Shown here: piece by piece, positions 27,173 through 36,130 of the stretch | Layout of the letters: each line of letters begins with the position of its first letter | How positions within the stretch are numbered: position 1 is the first letter of the stretch | Assembly: GCA_964392915.1 (NCBI GenBank) | Contig: CAYMRS010000002.1 | Coordinates: forward strand, 1-64,000 | Length of the DNA: 64,000 nucleotides | From: JAAYUK01 sp964392915 | GTDB lineage: Bacteria; Nitrospirota; Thermodesulfovibrionia; Thermodesulfovibrionales; Dissulfurispiraceae | Direction of reading: 5' to 3' | Notes under the pieces: generated by a model | Database searches by the model: none | Seen by the model: the letters and a program-made list of their open reading frames with translations, nothing else | What the model was told of the DNA's origin: nothing | Translations under genes and position numbers: made by a program

Positions 27173-28180
27173 CTATGCGACAAGAGTGCGGGCGATTTCG
27201 AGGTCGGCCAGCAGCTCTTCGGTCTGTTCATAAAAGACTTCCGTTTTTGCCGAGAAATGTAGCAGAATACTGTTCAGTTGATCGGGAATGTAGGGATACA
27301 CCTTTTTCAAATTGACAAGGCGGTTGTTGAAAATGATGTTAACATCTGCAAGCGAAATGCGTGCCGCGATGTTGGGCGCAAGTTTCCGCAGTTCCTGCAC
27401 GGTCACATCGCCACGGGCGACAAGGTAGACGAGGATATTGCCGAGACTGAACAGGTCATATCCGAATCTGCTTTCGGGGTGAAAATAGCCAAAGTCAAAA
27501 TCTATCCACCGGCAGAGTCCCGACTGCTTGTCTTTGATGGCGTGGTCACGACGGATGTCACCGTGTATCTCTCCATGCTCATGCAGAAGCTTGATTGCGC
27601 GGACGAGCTCAATGAACTCATCCAGCACCGACGGAAACTGGTTGGCAAAATAATCTTCGTGCGACGCTCCCAATGGTAAAATGCTGTCCGCAAGCGTCTT
27701 GCCCTGAATGTAGTCGATGACACGCACAACATTCCCTGCGGCGTCCTGTGCCGAAAAACCCTGCATGAAACGGGTATTGCCGCGGGTAAGGTCGAGGATG
27801 CGGGCTTCCTTTTTCGGACTGCGGTAACACTCGAAGGTCAGATCGCCGACATTCGCGTTGAAACGCTCATGAAAGGTGAGTTTCATGATTTTCGTGCTGC
27901 CGTCTATCAGATCAACGGCGCGTTTTACCCAGAACTTCTGCTGTTCATCAATCCCGAATCTGCCTTCCCGTTCATTGTTCCGGATGAGATACGGGCGGTT
28001 GTTGAGAACAACAACATCATCGTATTCAACACGATAGAAATCCGTAGTATCCGTAATGACGTTGACGTGTCCGGGTACGCGGTCAGAGCCAATATGCGTG
28101 GCGATGAGTTCGCGAAGACGCGCCGGAGCGGACATGTCTGAAGAGCAATGCTGTATTCGATCCATATCATCTTGTACCAC
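27173..28180 (-). CDS. Protein-kinase-like protein with altered catalytic loop
   Basis: A 335-residue protein with a kinase-like core from about residue 100. It has a candidate VAIK lysine (IMKLTFHE), a catalytic-loop HGDIRRDHA (about 200-208) and a metal-binding DFDFG (about 220). The catalytic-loop Asn of the HxDxxxxN pattern is replaced by His. The N-terminal ~95 residues and the C-terminal helical ~70 residues are not assigned. It could be a Ser/Thr kinase, an aminoglycoside-phosphotransferase-like small-molecule kinase or a pseudokinase. The start is uncertain: GTG 28180, ATG 28165 and ATG 28135 are in frame without a clear ribosome binding site. It is followed by the usp gene on the same strand. 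Confidence 0.7.
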   Translation of the reverse strand: MVQDDMDRIQHCSSDMSAPARLRELIATHIGSDRVPGHVNVITDTTDFYRVEYDDVVVLNNRPYLIRNNEREGRFGIDEQQKFWVKRAVDLIDGSTKIMKLTFHERFNANVGDLTFECYRSPKKEARILDLTRGNTRFMQGFSAQDAAGNVVRVIDYIQGKTLADSILPLGASHEDYFANQFPSVLDEFIELVRAIKLLHEHGEIHGDIRRDHAIKDKQSGLCRWIDFDFGYFHPESRFGYDLFSLGNILVYLVARGDVTVQELRKLAPNIAARISLADVNIIFNNRLVNLKKVYPYIPDQLNSILLHFSAKTEVFYEQTEELLADLEIARTLVA

Positions 28181-28199
28181 ATTTGAAAGAAAGGCGCAA

Positions 28200-28724
28200 T
28201 CAGTGCGTCTTGGTGCGAAGGCTCAGATACGACCGGAATTCATGCCTGAAATTCGCATTGAACAGGTCAGTCTCCAGAACTGACGCGATGTCTGAGATCT
28301 TCCAGAACCGCACCTCGTCGATTTCTTCCCGGTTGAAATGAAACGGGCCGTCGTGGACGGTTGCATACGTGAAAACCAGTTCGCTTTCATACGGGTTTGT
28401 GTGCGCATAGGAATAGAGAAATTCCGGCAGACCCTGCGGGAGAACACCGAGTTCTTCCGTCATTTCGCGGAGAATTGCTGTTTCATTGTCCTCGCCGGGA
28501 GAAACGTGTCCGCCTACCGAGGTGTCCCATGTCCCGGGAGCCACATCTTTCGTTATCGAACGCTTCTGAAGCAGGAGATCTCCGGCGCTGTTAAAAACAA
28601 GAATATGAACGACCTTGTGGAGCAGGGCCGGATTGCCGTGTGCCTCGGAGCGTTTCACGGTATAGAGCGGGACGCCATGCTCATCAACAACGTCAATCAG
28701 TTCCTCAGTCATAGTCTTCAGCAT
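28200..28724 (-). CDS. Nudix hydrolase (isopentenyl-diphosphate isomerase-like/YfcD type)
   Basis: A 174-residue protein with a complete Nudix box, GX5EX7REUXEEXGU, in GHVSPGEDNETAILREMTEELGV, read here as two parts (GGHVSPGED and REMTEELGV). The start EELIDVVDEHGVPLYTVKRSEAHG resembles the YfcD/IDI-like subgroup acting on diphosphate substrates of unknown identity. ATG 28712 is an alternative start. It lies 19 bp upstream of the kinase-like gene and diverges from pgpA across 58 bp. Confidence 0.85.
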   Translation of the reverse strand: MLKTMTEELIDVVDEHGVPLYTVKRSEAHGNPALLHKVVHILVFNSAGDLLLQKRSITKDVAPGTWDTSVGGHVSPGEDNETAILREMTEELGVLPQGLPEFLYSYAHTNPYESELVFTYATVHDGPFHFNREEIDEVRFWKISDIASVLETDLFNANFRHEFRSYLSLRTKTH

Positions 28725-28782
28725 ACCGCATTAGCCGTAATCAGGACAATGGGGTCTTAGGCATATGGTAAAATAGCCCATT

Positions 28783-29241
28783 ATGATCGTCTCTTCAGGC
28801 ACTCTGGCGAAGCTTGTTGCCACTGTTTTCGGGGTTGGTTACTGTCCTGGAGCTCCCGGCACCGCCGGAACGCTTGCAGGACTGATTCTGTTTTATTTCT
28901 TACGGCCTGACCTGATCACCCACTGCGCCATGGTTCTCGGAATCTTCGCGGTCGGGACTATTTCCTCCCATTATGCTGAAAAGGCATTCGGCACAAAGGA
29001 CAGCGGCCAGATCGTCATCGACGAGGTTTTGGGATATGCAGTCGCCGTTCTGTTTTTACCCATGACAGCCGGCTATCTTATTGCTGGTTTTTTTCTTTTC
29101 CGGTTTTTCGATATCGTAAAGCCGACTCCGGTTCGCCAGATTGAGCGGGCGTTTTCCGGCGGGTTGGGTGTCATGATGGATGACGTTGCTGCCGGCGTTT
29201 ATGCAAATGTTGTGCTTCAGCTCTGGCGGGTAGTCGTCTGA
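28783..29241 (+). CDS. pgpA: Phosphatidylglycerophosphatase A
   Basis: A 152-residue membrane enzyme removing phosphate from phosphatidylglycerophosphate. The PgpA signature GYCPGAPGTAGTLAG is near the N terminus, and the acidic VIDEVLGYAVAV motif follows at about residue 85. There are three to four hydrophobic segments. It is 2 bp upstream of thpR, and the order pgpA-thpR-recA-recX reads as one operon. Confidence 0.93.
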   Translation: MIVSSGTLAKLVATVFGVGYCPGAPGTAGTLAGLILFYFLRPDLITHCAMVLGIFAVGTISSHYAEKAFGTKDSGQIVIDEVLGYAVAVLFLPMTAGYLIAGFFLFRFFDIVKPTPVRQIERAFSGGLGVMMDDVAAGVYANVVLQLWRVVV

Positions 29242-29243
29242 GA

Positions 29244-29822
29244 ATGCGCTGCTTTATCGCGATAGACCTTTGCGATGCGGTCCGGCAGGCGGTTGCCGGC
29301 TGCATTGAGCAGCTTGAGCCGCTTTCCCGCGATATTCGCTGGGTTCCTCCGGCCAACCTCCATCTCACGCTCAAATTTCTCGGTGAAGTCTCAGATGTCC
29401 ATGTGCGGGATGTCAACCGCAGGCTTCAGGAACTGGCCGCTGTGTCTGCGCCGTTCAGCCTTGAGGTTTTCGGCACCGGGGTTTTTCCGAATACGCGCCG
29501 TCCCACTGTCCTGTGGATAGGGATTCAACAATCTCCCGGGCTTGTCCATTTGCAGGAGGGGGTAGAGAAGACCCTTGCGCAGCTCGGCTTTCCTCCGGAA
29601 GCACGCCGTTTCGCACCTCATCTTACCATTGGCAGGGTGAAAGGGGTGCGGGGAGTCGATGCGGCCCTAAAGCATCTTCTTACCTTTCAGAACGCCTTTT
29701 TTGGTAGTATAAATGTGAATGAAATTATGCTTATGCAGAGCGTATTGAGCCCATCCGGAGCGATCTATTCAGCGGTCGGACGGTATCAGCTCGGGGCAGC
29801 CGCCGCTGATACTGCGCATTGA
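29244..29822 (+). CDS. thpR: RNA 2',3'-cyclic phosphodiesterase
   Basis: A 192-residue 2H phosphoesterase (LigT/ThpR family). Both HxTx catalytic motifs are visible: HLTLKFLGEV (about residue 41) and HLTIGRVKG (about residue 128). It starts with the family's MRCFIAIDL. It hydrolyses 2',3'-cyclic phosphate ends of RNA. It is followed 45 bp later by recA. Confidence 0.92.
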   Translation: MRCFIAIDLCDAVRQAVAGCIEQLEPLSRDIRWVPPANLHLTLKFLGEVSDVHVRDVNRRLQELAAVSAPFSLEVFGTGVFPNTRRPTVLWIGIQQSPGLVHLQEGVEKTLAQLGFPPEARRFAPHLTIGRVKGVRGVDAALKHLLTFQNAFFGSINVNEIMLMQSVLSPSGAIYSAVGRYQLGAAAADTAH

Positions 29823-29867
29823 GCATGCATTGCCGCGTAACCAGAGATGATACAGGGGAGGATTAAG

Positions 29868-30872
29868 ATGAACAAAGACAAGATGAAGGCGCTCGAAAAC
29901 GCGCTTTCGCAGATTGAGCGGAATTTCGGTAAAGGCTCTGTTATGCGACTCGGCTCAAAGGAGACCGAGGTTGTTCCGGCAATTCCGACCGGTTCGCTGA
30001 CGCTTGACATTGCGACCGGAGTGGGAGGTTTTCCGCGCGGCAGAGTTGTAGAAATTTTCGGGCCTGAATCGTCGGGTAAAACAACGCTGGCGCTGAACGC
30101 CATTGCTCAGGCCCAGAAAAACGGCGGGATTGCGGCATTTATTGATGCTGAACACGCCCTTGATGTCAGCTATGCGGGACGTCTGGGCGTTGATATTGAA
30201 AATCTGCTGGTTTCCCAGCCTGATACCGGCGAGCAGGCGCTTGAGATTGCTGAAACGCTGGTACGAAGCGGCGCGGTCGATATTGTGGTTGTCGACTCGG
30301 TTGCGGCACTGGTTCCGAAGGCTGAAATCGAAGGAGACATGGGTGACTCGCTTCCGGGCCTGCAGGCGCGCCTGATGAGCCAGGCAATGCGAAAACTCAC
30401 GGCCGCAATCTCGAAGTCCAATGCTACTCTGATGTTTATCAACCAGATTCGCATGAAAATCGGCGTCATGTTCGGAAACCCCGAGACGACGACCGGCGGA
30501 AACGCGCTCAAGTTCTATGCGTCGATGCGGCTCGATATCCGCAAGACCGACACGCTCAAGGAAGGCCAGGAGGCTGTCGGAGGCCGCGTCCGCGTCAAAA
30601 TTGTCAAAAACAAGGTTGCGCCACCCTTCCGGCAGGCGGAGTTCGATATTTTCTACAACGAGGGTATTTCAAAGGTCGGCGAAATCATTGACCTCGGCGT
30701 CGAAAAGGGTCTTATCGAAAAATCCGGTGCCTGGTACAGCTATGCAGGCAACCGCATCGGTCAGGGACGTGACACGGTGAAGGAGTTTCTGAAGAACAAT
30801 CCGGAGACCGCCCTGCAAATCGAACAGAAGATTCGCGAGATTTACGAACTGAAGCCTGTGATAAAGGCATAA
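29868..30872 (+). CDS. recA: Recombinase RecA
   Basis: A 334-residue homologous-recombination and SOS coprotease protein. Walker A is GPESSGKTT, loop L1 lies near EIEGDMGDSLPGLQARLMS, and the TGGNALKFYAS block follows. The start at 29868 (MNKDKMKALENAL) is fixed by GGGAGG at 29856-29861; an in-frame ATG at 29847 is less likely. The C-terminal tail is short, with no acidic run. I saw no LexA box of either the E. coli or the Bacillus type upstream. recX follows 5 bp later. Confidence 0.97.
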   Translation: MNKDKMKALENALSQIERNFGKGSVMRLGSKETEVVPAIPTGSLTLDIATGVGGFPRGRVVEIFGPESSGKTTLALNAIAQAQKNGGIAAFIDAEHALDVSYAGRLGVDIENLLVSQPDTGEQALEIAETLVRSGAVDIVVVDSVAALVPKAEIEGDMGDSLPGLQARLMSQAMRKLTAAISKSNATLMFINQIRMKIGVMFGNPETTTGGNALKFYASMRLDIRKTDTLKEGQEAVGGRVRVKIVKNKVAPPFRQAEFDIFYNEGISKVGEIIDLGVEKGLIEKSGAWYSYAGNRIGQGRDTVKEFLKNNPETALQIEQKIREIYELKPVIKA

Positions 30873-30877
30873 CGGGT

Positions 30878-31336
30878 TTGGCTGAGCGGCGCGATACGGT
30901 TCAGGACGCGCTTCGTTCCGCGTTTTATCTCCTCAGGTATCGTGACCGAAGTGAACGGGAGATGCGCGACAGGCTGGCACTCAAGGGGTATTCGGAACCG
31001 ACGGTTGCCGTCGCTGTTGGGAAACTTGCCGAAGCCGGCTTTCTGGATGACCGGCGGCTCGCAGAAAACCTCAAGCGGCTTGCATCGGAACAGAAGCAGC
31101 TCGGGAAGCACGGGGTGAGAGCCTGGCTGCAGGGCCGGGGGATTCGGCGTGACGTTATTGAGAGCGTTCCTGATGCGGCTGATGAGATTGCGGTTGCGGA
31201 GCGACTTTTGGAAAAGAAAGCGGGGCGCATGAGCGCCCTTGATCCGGAAACCAGGAAGAAACGCCTCTGGGGTTTGCTCAGCCGTCGCGGATTTTCGTCG
31301 GATACTATTCGGGCAGTTCTCAGCCGCAGGGCATAG
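30878..31336 (+). CDS. recX: Regulatory protein RecX
   Basis: A 152-residue helical protein with RecX repeats: FYLLRYRDRSEREMRDRLALKG-like (given here as its first half), then the GFLDDRRLAENL block and the LLSRRGFSSDTIRAVL end. It modulates RecA filaments. TTG at 30878 is the only sensible start, and the 5-bp gap to recA supports coupled expression. Confidence 0.92.
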   Translation: MAERRDTVQDALRSAFYLLRYRDRSEREMRDRLALKGYSEPTVAVAVGKLAEAGFLDDRRLAENLKRLASEQKQLGKHGVRAWLQGRGIRRDVIESVPDAADEIAVAERLLEKKAGRMSALDPETRKKRLWGLLSRRGFSSDTIRAVLSRRA

Positions 31337-31349
31337 GGAGGACAGAGTT

Positions 31350-31664
31350 ATGAAAATATTTGTCGCGTTCTGTATTTTTGCAGCGATGATGATGGGAGGG
31401 TGCGCTTCTTCGGTTCGCTACACGCCGGACGAGATTAGGGGATTCCCTCCGAAGGTGCAGGACTTTATCATGAAGGGCGAAGTTGCAGCCGGCATGCCTC
31501 CGGCAGCTGTCCGCTACGCATGGGGGAACCCGGATACCGTGAATGTCCTTGCTCCTGAAAACGGCAAGGAGCGGGAAGAGTGGATTTATTCATCCAATCT
31601 TGGGTTCAAGAAGACTCGACTGCTCTTCGTCGAAGGAAAAGTAGCGCAGATTAGCGAAAAGTAA
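31350..31664 (+). CDS. Small lipoprotein with BamE/SmpA-like fold
   Basis: A 104-residue protein with a signal peptide ending in a lipobox-like MGGC (Cys at about 18). The mature part has GMPPAAVRYAWGNPDTVN followed by REEWIYSS and LLFVEGKVAQI. That is the pattern of BamE/SmpA-like proteins, in which a short helix is followed by W-Y and a gkV strand. An outer-membrane assembly role is possible but unproven. The start is fixed by GGGAGG at 31336-31341, which overlaps the end of recX. A 16-bp inverted repeat (31665-31680, GAATCC/GGATTC) begins just after the stop, without a T tract. Confidence 0.8.
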   Translation: MKIFVAFCIFAAMMMGGCASSVRYTPDEIRGFPPKVQDFIMKGEVAAGMPPAAVRYAWGNPDTVNVLAPENGKEREEWIYSSNLGFKKTRLLFVEGKVAQISEK

Positions 31665-31766
31665 GAATCCGGACGGATTCGGGAGATACCATTGCAGATT
31701 GGCGGTTTCAGCCTGCGTCTCCTGTGGTTGAAATCAAAATTCTGAAATCTGCGATCAGGAGCTGGA

Positions 31767-34391
31767 ATGAAGAGTGCTGAAATTCGGACATCATTTTTGG
31801 AATTTTTCCGATCAAAAGGGCATGAGGTGGTCGATAGCTCATCGCTCATTCCCCGTCATGATCCTACCTTGCTGTTCACAAACGCCGGAATGGTACAGTT
31901 CAAGTCTGTTTTCCTCGGTGAAGAAACGCGGAGCTATACCCGTGCTGCCACCTCGCAGAAGTGCATGCGCGCGGGCGGCAAGCACAGTGACCTCGAGAAT
32001 GTTGGGCATACGGCCCGCCACCATACTTTTTTTGAGATGCTCGGGAACTTCTCGTTCGGGGATTACTTCAAGCGCGATGCCATTCTGTTTGCGTGGGAAT
32101 TGCTGACCGATGTTTATGGTCTTCCGAAGGACAGACTCTGGGCTACTGTGTATATCGACGACGATGAGGCTGCTGCGCTCTGGCCGGAACTCACCGGAAT
32201 TCCCGCTGTGCGGGTGATTCGCCTTGGCGCCAAAGATAATTTCTGGCAGATGGGCGACACCGGTCCCTGCGGTCCCTGCTCCGAAATTCTCATCGATCAG
32301 GGCGAATCGATAGGATGCCGCACGCCTGACTGTAAGGTCGGTTGCGACTGCGACCGGTTTCTTGAACTCTGGAATCTTGTCTTCATGCAGTTTAACCGTG
32401 ATGAGTCCGGCACGCTGACTCCGTTGCCCAAACCGAGTATTGATACCGGCATGGGGCTCGAACGCATTGCAGCGGTGCTGCAGGGGAAGCTCAACAATTT
32501 TGACAGCGATCTGTTTGCGCCTGTTGTTGCTGCGATATCTGCAAAATCCGGCATCCCATACAATCACAGCCGCGAAACCGATGTTTCAATGCGGGTTATT
32601 GCCGATCACCTCCGTTCAGCGGCTTTTTTACTGACTGACGGTCTGATGCCGTCAAATGAGGGAAGGGGCTATGTACTCCGGCGTATCATCCGCCGGGCAT
32701 CGCGTCATGCGAAACTGCTCGGGATGCAGGGGGCAGCGCTTTCCGGGTTGCTGTTTTCAGTGCGGGAGGCTATGGGTGGTGTTTACCCGGAGCTTACAAC
32801 TGAACACGACCGGTCGGCAAAGCTGCTTCAGGTTGAGGAAGATAAGTTTGCCCGTACATTGGAGCAGGGCGTGCGCATTCTTGACGGTCTTATCGAAAAG
32901 CTTCAGAAGGCCGGAGGCACAACCATTCCCGGCGAAGAAGTATTCAAGCTGTATGACACCTTTGGCTTTCCGCTGGACCTTGCCCGTGATATTGCACTAG
33001 ACAAGGATCTGCATATTGATGAAGACGGATTTCACCGCGAAATGGAGGTGCAGCGGGAGAGAGCGCGCGCCTCGTGGGTGGGTGAGGAGGAAGCTGTTGC
33101 GGCCATCTATAAGGAATTGCAGTCTGAAATCGGAGAGACGGTTTTCGTCGGCTACGATATGACGGAAGCTGATGCAGTTGTCAAGGCAATTCTCAAGGGA
33201 GGCAAGGTTGTGACCCAGGCCTCTGCAGGTGACGAAGTGGAGCTTTTTTTCGACCGCACGCCTTTTTACGGCGAGTCCGGCGGTCAGGCCGGCGATGCCG
33301 GCCAGGTGCAGGGCAGTTCCTTCAAGGCAGATGTTGTGACCACGAAGAAGGAAGTATCGCTGCATGCGCATGTGGCGCGGATTGTTCAGGGAACTGTAAA
33401 GGTGTGGGATAAGGTGAAGTGTGCCGTCGGTGCCGCTGCCCGCAAGTCTACAGCCTGCAACCATACCGCAACGCATCTTGTTCACACTGCCCTGCGGTCT
33501 GTGCTCGGCGAGCATGTTAAACAGGCCGGTTCGCTGGTCAACCCTGATCGCATGCGTTTCGACTTTGCTCACTTTTACGGACTCGAAAGGCACGAAATCA
33601 ATGATATTGAAGATAGTGTCAATGCGGCGATTCTTGAAAATATCGCGGTGCAAACCGAGGTTGCAGATATTCAGGATGCCATGAAGTCAGGCGTTATCGC
33701 ATTGTTTGGCGAGAAATACGGGGAGAAGGTTCGCATCGTGCGGGTTCCCGGCGTCAGCGCGGAACTCTGCGGCGGCACGCATTGCAGATATACGGGTGAT
33801 ATCGGTCTCTTTGCGATAGTCTCTGAAGGCAGTGTAGCTTCTGGCATTCGGCGCATCGAGGCGGTTACCGGCCGGGCGGCGTTTGAACTCCTGCGTGAGA
33901 AGCGTGACGAGTTGAAGAAAATCGGCGAAATGCTCAAATCCGACAAGCCGGTTGAGCGCCTCGAAAAGGTGCTTGCGGACTTAAAGGAGCGTGAGAAAGA
34001 GATCGATACGATTAAAGCGAAGTCAGCGTCGCAGGATGCGCTCACAATTATAGATCAGTCGCGGATGATAAACGGGGTCAAGGTACTCTCAGCAAGGGTC
34101 AATGACCTTGATCCAAAAGATTTGCGCGTGCTTGCCGACAATATCCGGGATCGTCTTGGTTCATGCGTTCTGGTTCTCGCGTCGGTGAAAGATGGCCAGG
34201 CGGCGCTGGTTGCCATGGTAACCAAGGATCTGACCGGACGTTTCAGTGCAGGCGATTTATTGAAGAAAATAGCGGCGCAGGTCGGCGGCCGTGGCGGTGG
34301 AAAGCCGGAAATGGCGCAGGGCGGCGTTGCGAATATAAGCGACCCGGCACCTCTGGATAAAGCACTTGCCTCAGTGTATGATTACCGTTAA
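31767..34391 (+). CDS. alaS: Alanine--tRNA ligase
   Basis: An 874-residue class II synthetase of full length. It starts with the aminoacylation core (FLEFFRSKGHEVVDSSSLIP; GDTGPCGPCSEI). The editing domain has zinc-site residues HTATH (about 566) and CGGTHC (about 668), and the C-Ala domain ends in GGRGGGKPEMAQGG. It charges tRNA-Ala and edits Ser/Gly errors. The start has CAGGAG upstream. The gene is the last housekeeping unit before the caspase region. Confidence 0.97.
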   Translation: MKSAEIRTSFLEFFRSKGHEVVDSSSLIPRHDPTLLFTNAGMVQFKSVFLGEETRSYTRAATSQKCMRAGGKHSDLENVGHTARHHTFFEMLGNFSFGDYFKRDAILFAWELLTDVYGLPKDRLWATVYIDDDEAAALWPELTGIPAVRVIRLGAKDNFWQMGDTGPCGPCSEILIDQGESIGCRTPDCKVGCDCDRFLELWNLVFMQFNRDESGTLTPLPKPSIDTGMGLERIAAVLQGKLNNFDSDLFAPVVAAISAKSGIPYNHSRETDVSMRVIADHLRSAAFLLTDGLMPSNEGRGYVLRRIIRRASRHAKLLGMQGAALSGLLFSVREAMGGVYPELTTEHDRSAKLLQVEEDKFARTLEQGVRILDGLIEKLQKAGGTTIPGEEVFKLYDTFGFPLDLARDIALDKDLHIDEDGFHREMEVQRERARASWVGEEEAVAAIYKELQSEIGETVFVGYDMTEADAVVKAILKGGKVVTQASAGDEVELFFDRTPFYGESGGQAGDAGQVQGSSFKADVVTTKKEVSLHAHVARIVQGTVKVWDKVKCAVGAAARKSTACNHTATHLVHTALRSVLGEHVKQAGSLVNPDRMRFDFAHFYGLERHEINDIEDSVNAAILENIAVQTEVADIQDAMKSGVIALFGEKYGEKVRIVRVPGVSAELCGGTHCRYTGDIGLFAIVSEGSVASGIRRIEAVTGRAAFELLREKRDELKKIGEMLKSDKPVERLEKVLADLKEREKEIDTIKAKSASQDALTIIDQSRMINGVKVLSARVNDLDPKDLRVLADNIRDRLGSCVLVLASVKDGQAALVAMVTKDLTGRFSAGDLLKKIAAQVGGRGGGKPEMAQGGVANISDPAPLDKALASVYDYR

Positions 34392-34423
34392 AACTAAGGA
34401 TCGGTTTTTTTGGTAAAAATCAC

Positions 34424-34452
34424 TTGTCACTGTGTGCGCAATGGTTTATTAT
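34424..34452 (+). promoter_or_regulatory. Strong predicted promoter of the caspase operon
   Basis: TTGTCA (34424-34429), a 17-bp spacer and TATTAT (34447-34452). Each box differs from consensus at one position. It lies 42 bp upstream of the DUF4384 gene and 32 bp after alaS. Confidence 0.65.
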
Positions 34453-34494
34453 GCTTATAAGAGCATGCGTGAATACGCGGAAAGGGGTACTAGT

Positions 34495-35346
34495 ATGTTA
34501 AAAAAGTTGGCAGTTGCAGTTGTGGCTCTGATGTTTGTAGCAACTTCAGCAATGGCAGCTCCAAGGGGTGCAAAGGCAATCTTTGACAGCGGCGAAGGAC
34601 CGGCAGTCGGAGCATCTGTAGCGTCTCCGAAGCCGTCCGATCCGGTGGCCCAGGCACCGAGGGCGGAAAAGTACGTAGGCATTTCATATCAGCTTATGCT
34701 CGTCAAGGACGATGGCTCCATCCAGCCGGTCACCAAGGCACGGACGTTCCGTTCAGGAGAGCGGGTAAAGATGCTGGTTCGCACGAATCGTGCCGGCTAT
34801 CTTACAATTCTGAATATCGGACCGACGGGGAACACCAATGTTCTTTATAACGAGTACATTGAAGGGTTTGCTTTCACGGAAATTCCGAAAGGCACCAACA
34901 TGAAGTTCGCGGGTGCACCCGGAACGGAAAAGCTGTTGATTATGCTTTCGGACAATCCCAATCCGATCGGCGGTTCCGCCCCGGCGACGACCGCATCTGC
35001 TCCAGCGCCTTCCGCCCCTTCATATCCGGCGGCGACCTCGTCCGGTTCAGTTCCGCCGCCTCCGATGAGCGCTTCCAGCGATCCGTTTCCTCCTCCTCCA
35101 GCGGCAATGGTGGCGCAGAACATCGATGGTTCCAAGCGACTGAAAGGCTCAAAAGATATCGTCATGGATAATATGGATTCTTCATATGCAGTTATTAATC
35201 CACGTGACGGATACAAAGCGAAGAGAACCGGCGGTAAAGACATGGTGCTAGAATCATCGGGTGGTAGCAATTACGGGGTGGTTCCTGTTTCGGCGGTTGC
35301 CGGCGGCGGCATTCTGACGCTGCAGGTCAATCTTAAACATCGCTAA
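34495..35346 (+). CDS. Exported DUF4384-domain protein
   Basis: A 283-residue protein with a Sec signal peptide (MLKKLAVAVVALMFVATSAMA). A DUF4384-like beta domain follows (about 55-160: YVGISYQLML, TFRSGERVKMLVRTNRAGYL, and the TNVLYNE block). A long Ala/Ser/Pro-rich linker with PPPPMSASSDPFPPPP comes next, then a C-terminal ~70-residue segment with KGSKDIVM and GGKDMVLE repeats. DUF4384 often accompanies or is fused to bacterial caspase-like peptidases, and here it is first in the operon with one. The start at 34495 follows AAGGGG; an upstream ATG at 34441 would hide the signal peptide. Confidence 0.8.
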   Translation: MLKKLAVAVVALMFVATSAMAAPRGAKAIFDSGEGPAVGASVASPKPSDPVAQAPRAEKYVGISYQLMLVKDDGSIQPVTKARTFRSGERVKMLVRTNRAGYLTILNIGPTGNTNVLYNEYIEGFAFTEIPKGTNMKFAGAPGTEKLLIMLSDNPNPIGGSAPATTASAPAPSAPSYPAATSSGSVPPPPMSASSDPFPPPPAAMVAQNIDGSKRLKGSKDIVMDNMDSSYAVINPRDGYKAKRTGGKDMVLESSGGSNYGVVPVSAVAGGGILTLQVNLKHR

Positions 35347-35359
35347 TCGAGGAGAACGA

Positions 35360-36097
35360 ATGAACGCTACCTGTATGAAACTTATTGCGGTCGTGGTGCT
35401 TTTTGCCTTTCTTGCTGTGTCGTGCGGTCTTCCGCCCGCGGGAACGGCGCTCACTCCTGAGGAACGCTCAAATGCGCAGAAATCCTGCATTGCTCAGTAT
35501 ACAGCCGGCGGCGCCGTTCTCGGCGGTCTTCTTGGCGCTGCGATTGCCGGACGCCACAGCTGGGGAACCGGCGCGGCAGTCGGCGCGGCAGCGGGCGGTG
35601 CCCTGGCATTTCTCGTTGCATGGGGCAAGTGCATGGAGTATTACTCCGATCTGAGAAGCTTCCCGGTTGCAGGTGGTGCTGAAACAGCCCAGCGTGTTGG
35701 CTATACTGACTCTCAGGGGTATGTGACCAAAATCGAAAACTTCAATGTCAGCCCCAACCAGCTTGCTCCGGGCAAAGCCGTGCAGATGAACGGAACCTAT
35801 TACGTAATGGCGCCTCAAGGGGCAAAGGAAGTCAAGGTTACCGAAACGAGAAGCGTCTCGTATCTTGACGGCAATGAGTGGAAGGATCTTGGTTCCATTC
35901 CGCAGGATGTCACATCGCAGATCGGCACGCGGAGCGCCAAGGGAAGCTTTGATCTGCCGACCGATGTTCCGGAAGGCCGCTATCGCGTTACCATGCGCGT
36001 TGCCGCTAACGGCAAGGAAGACGCTGCAACACGGGAAATGCTTGTGAAGAAGGGCATCGCCGGAGTTCCCGTGATCACTGTTCTTGCTTCACGGTAA
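35360..36097 (+). CDS. Glycine-zipper lipoprotein, unknown function
   Basis: A 245-residue protein with a signal peptide and lipobox (LAVSC, Cys at about 22). A membrane-active-looking glycine-zipper stretch follows at about 50-92 (GGAVLGGLLGAAIAG, GTGAAVGAAAGGALAFLV). A conserved beta-domain of about 140 residues ends the protein (QLAPGKAVQMNGTYYVMAP, DVPEGRYRVTMRVAANG). The glycine zipper suggests insertion or oligomerisation in a membrane. It is 13 bp after the DUF4384 gene, with GAGGAG as ribosome binding site, and 33 bp before the caspase gene. I know of no assigned function. Confidence 0.75.
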   Translation: MNATCMKLIAVVVLFAFLAVSCGLPPAGTALTPEERSNAQKSCIAQYTAGGAVLGGLLGAAIAGRHSWGTGAAVGAAAGGALAFLVAWGKCMEYYSDLRSFPVAGGAETAQRVGYTDSQGYVTKIENFNVSPNQLAPGKAVQMNGTYYVMAPQGAKEVKVTETRSVSYLDGNEWKDLGSIPQDVTSQIGTRSAKGSFDLPTDVPEGRYRVTMRVAANGKEDAATREMLVKKGIAGVPVITVLASR

Positions 36098-36130
36098 CGG
36101 TATGCATTTTCCGAACAGGGAGGCAATGTC

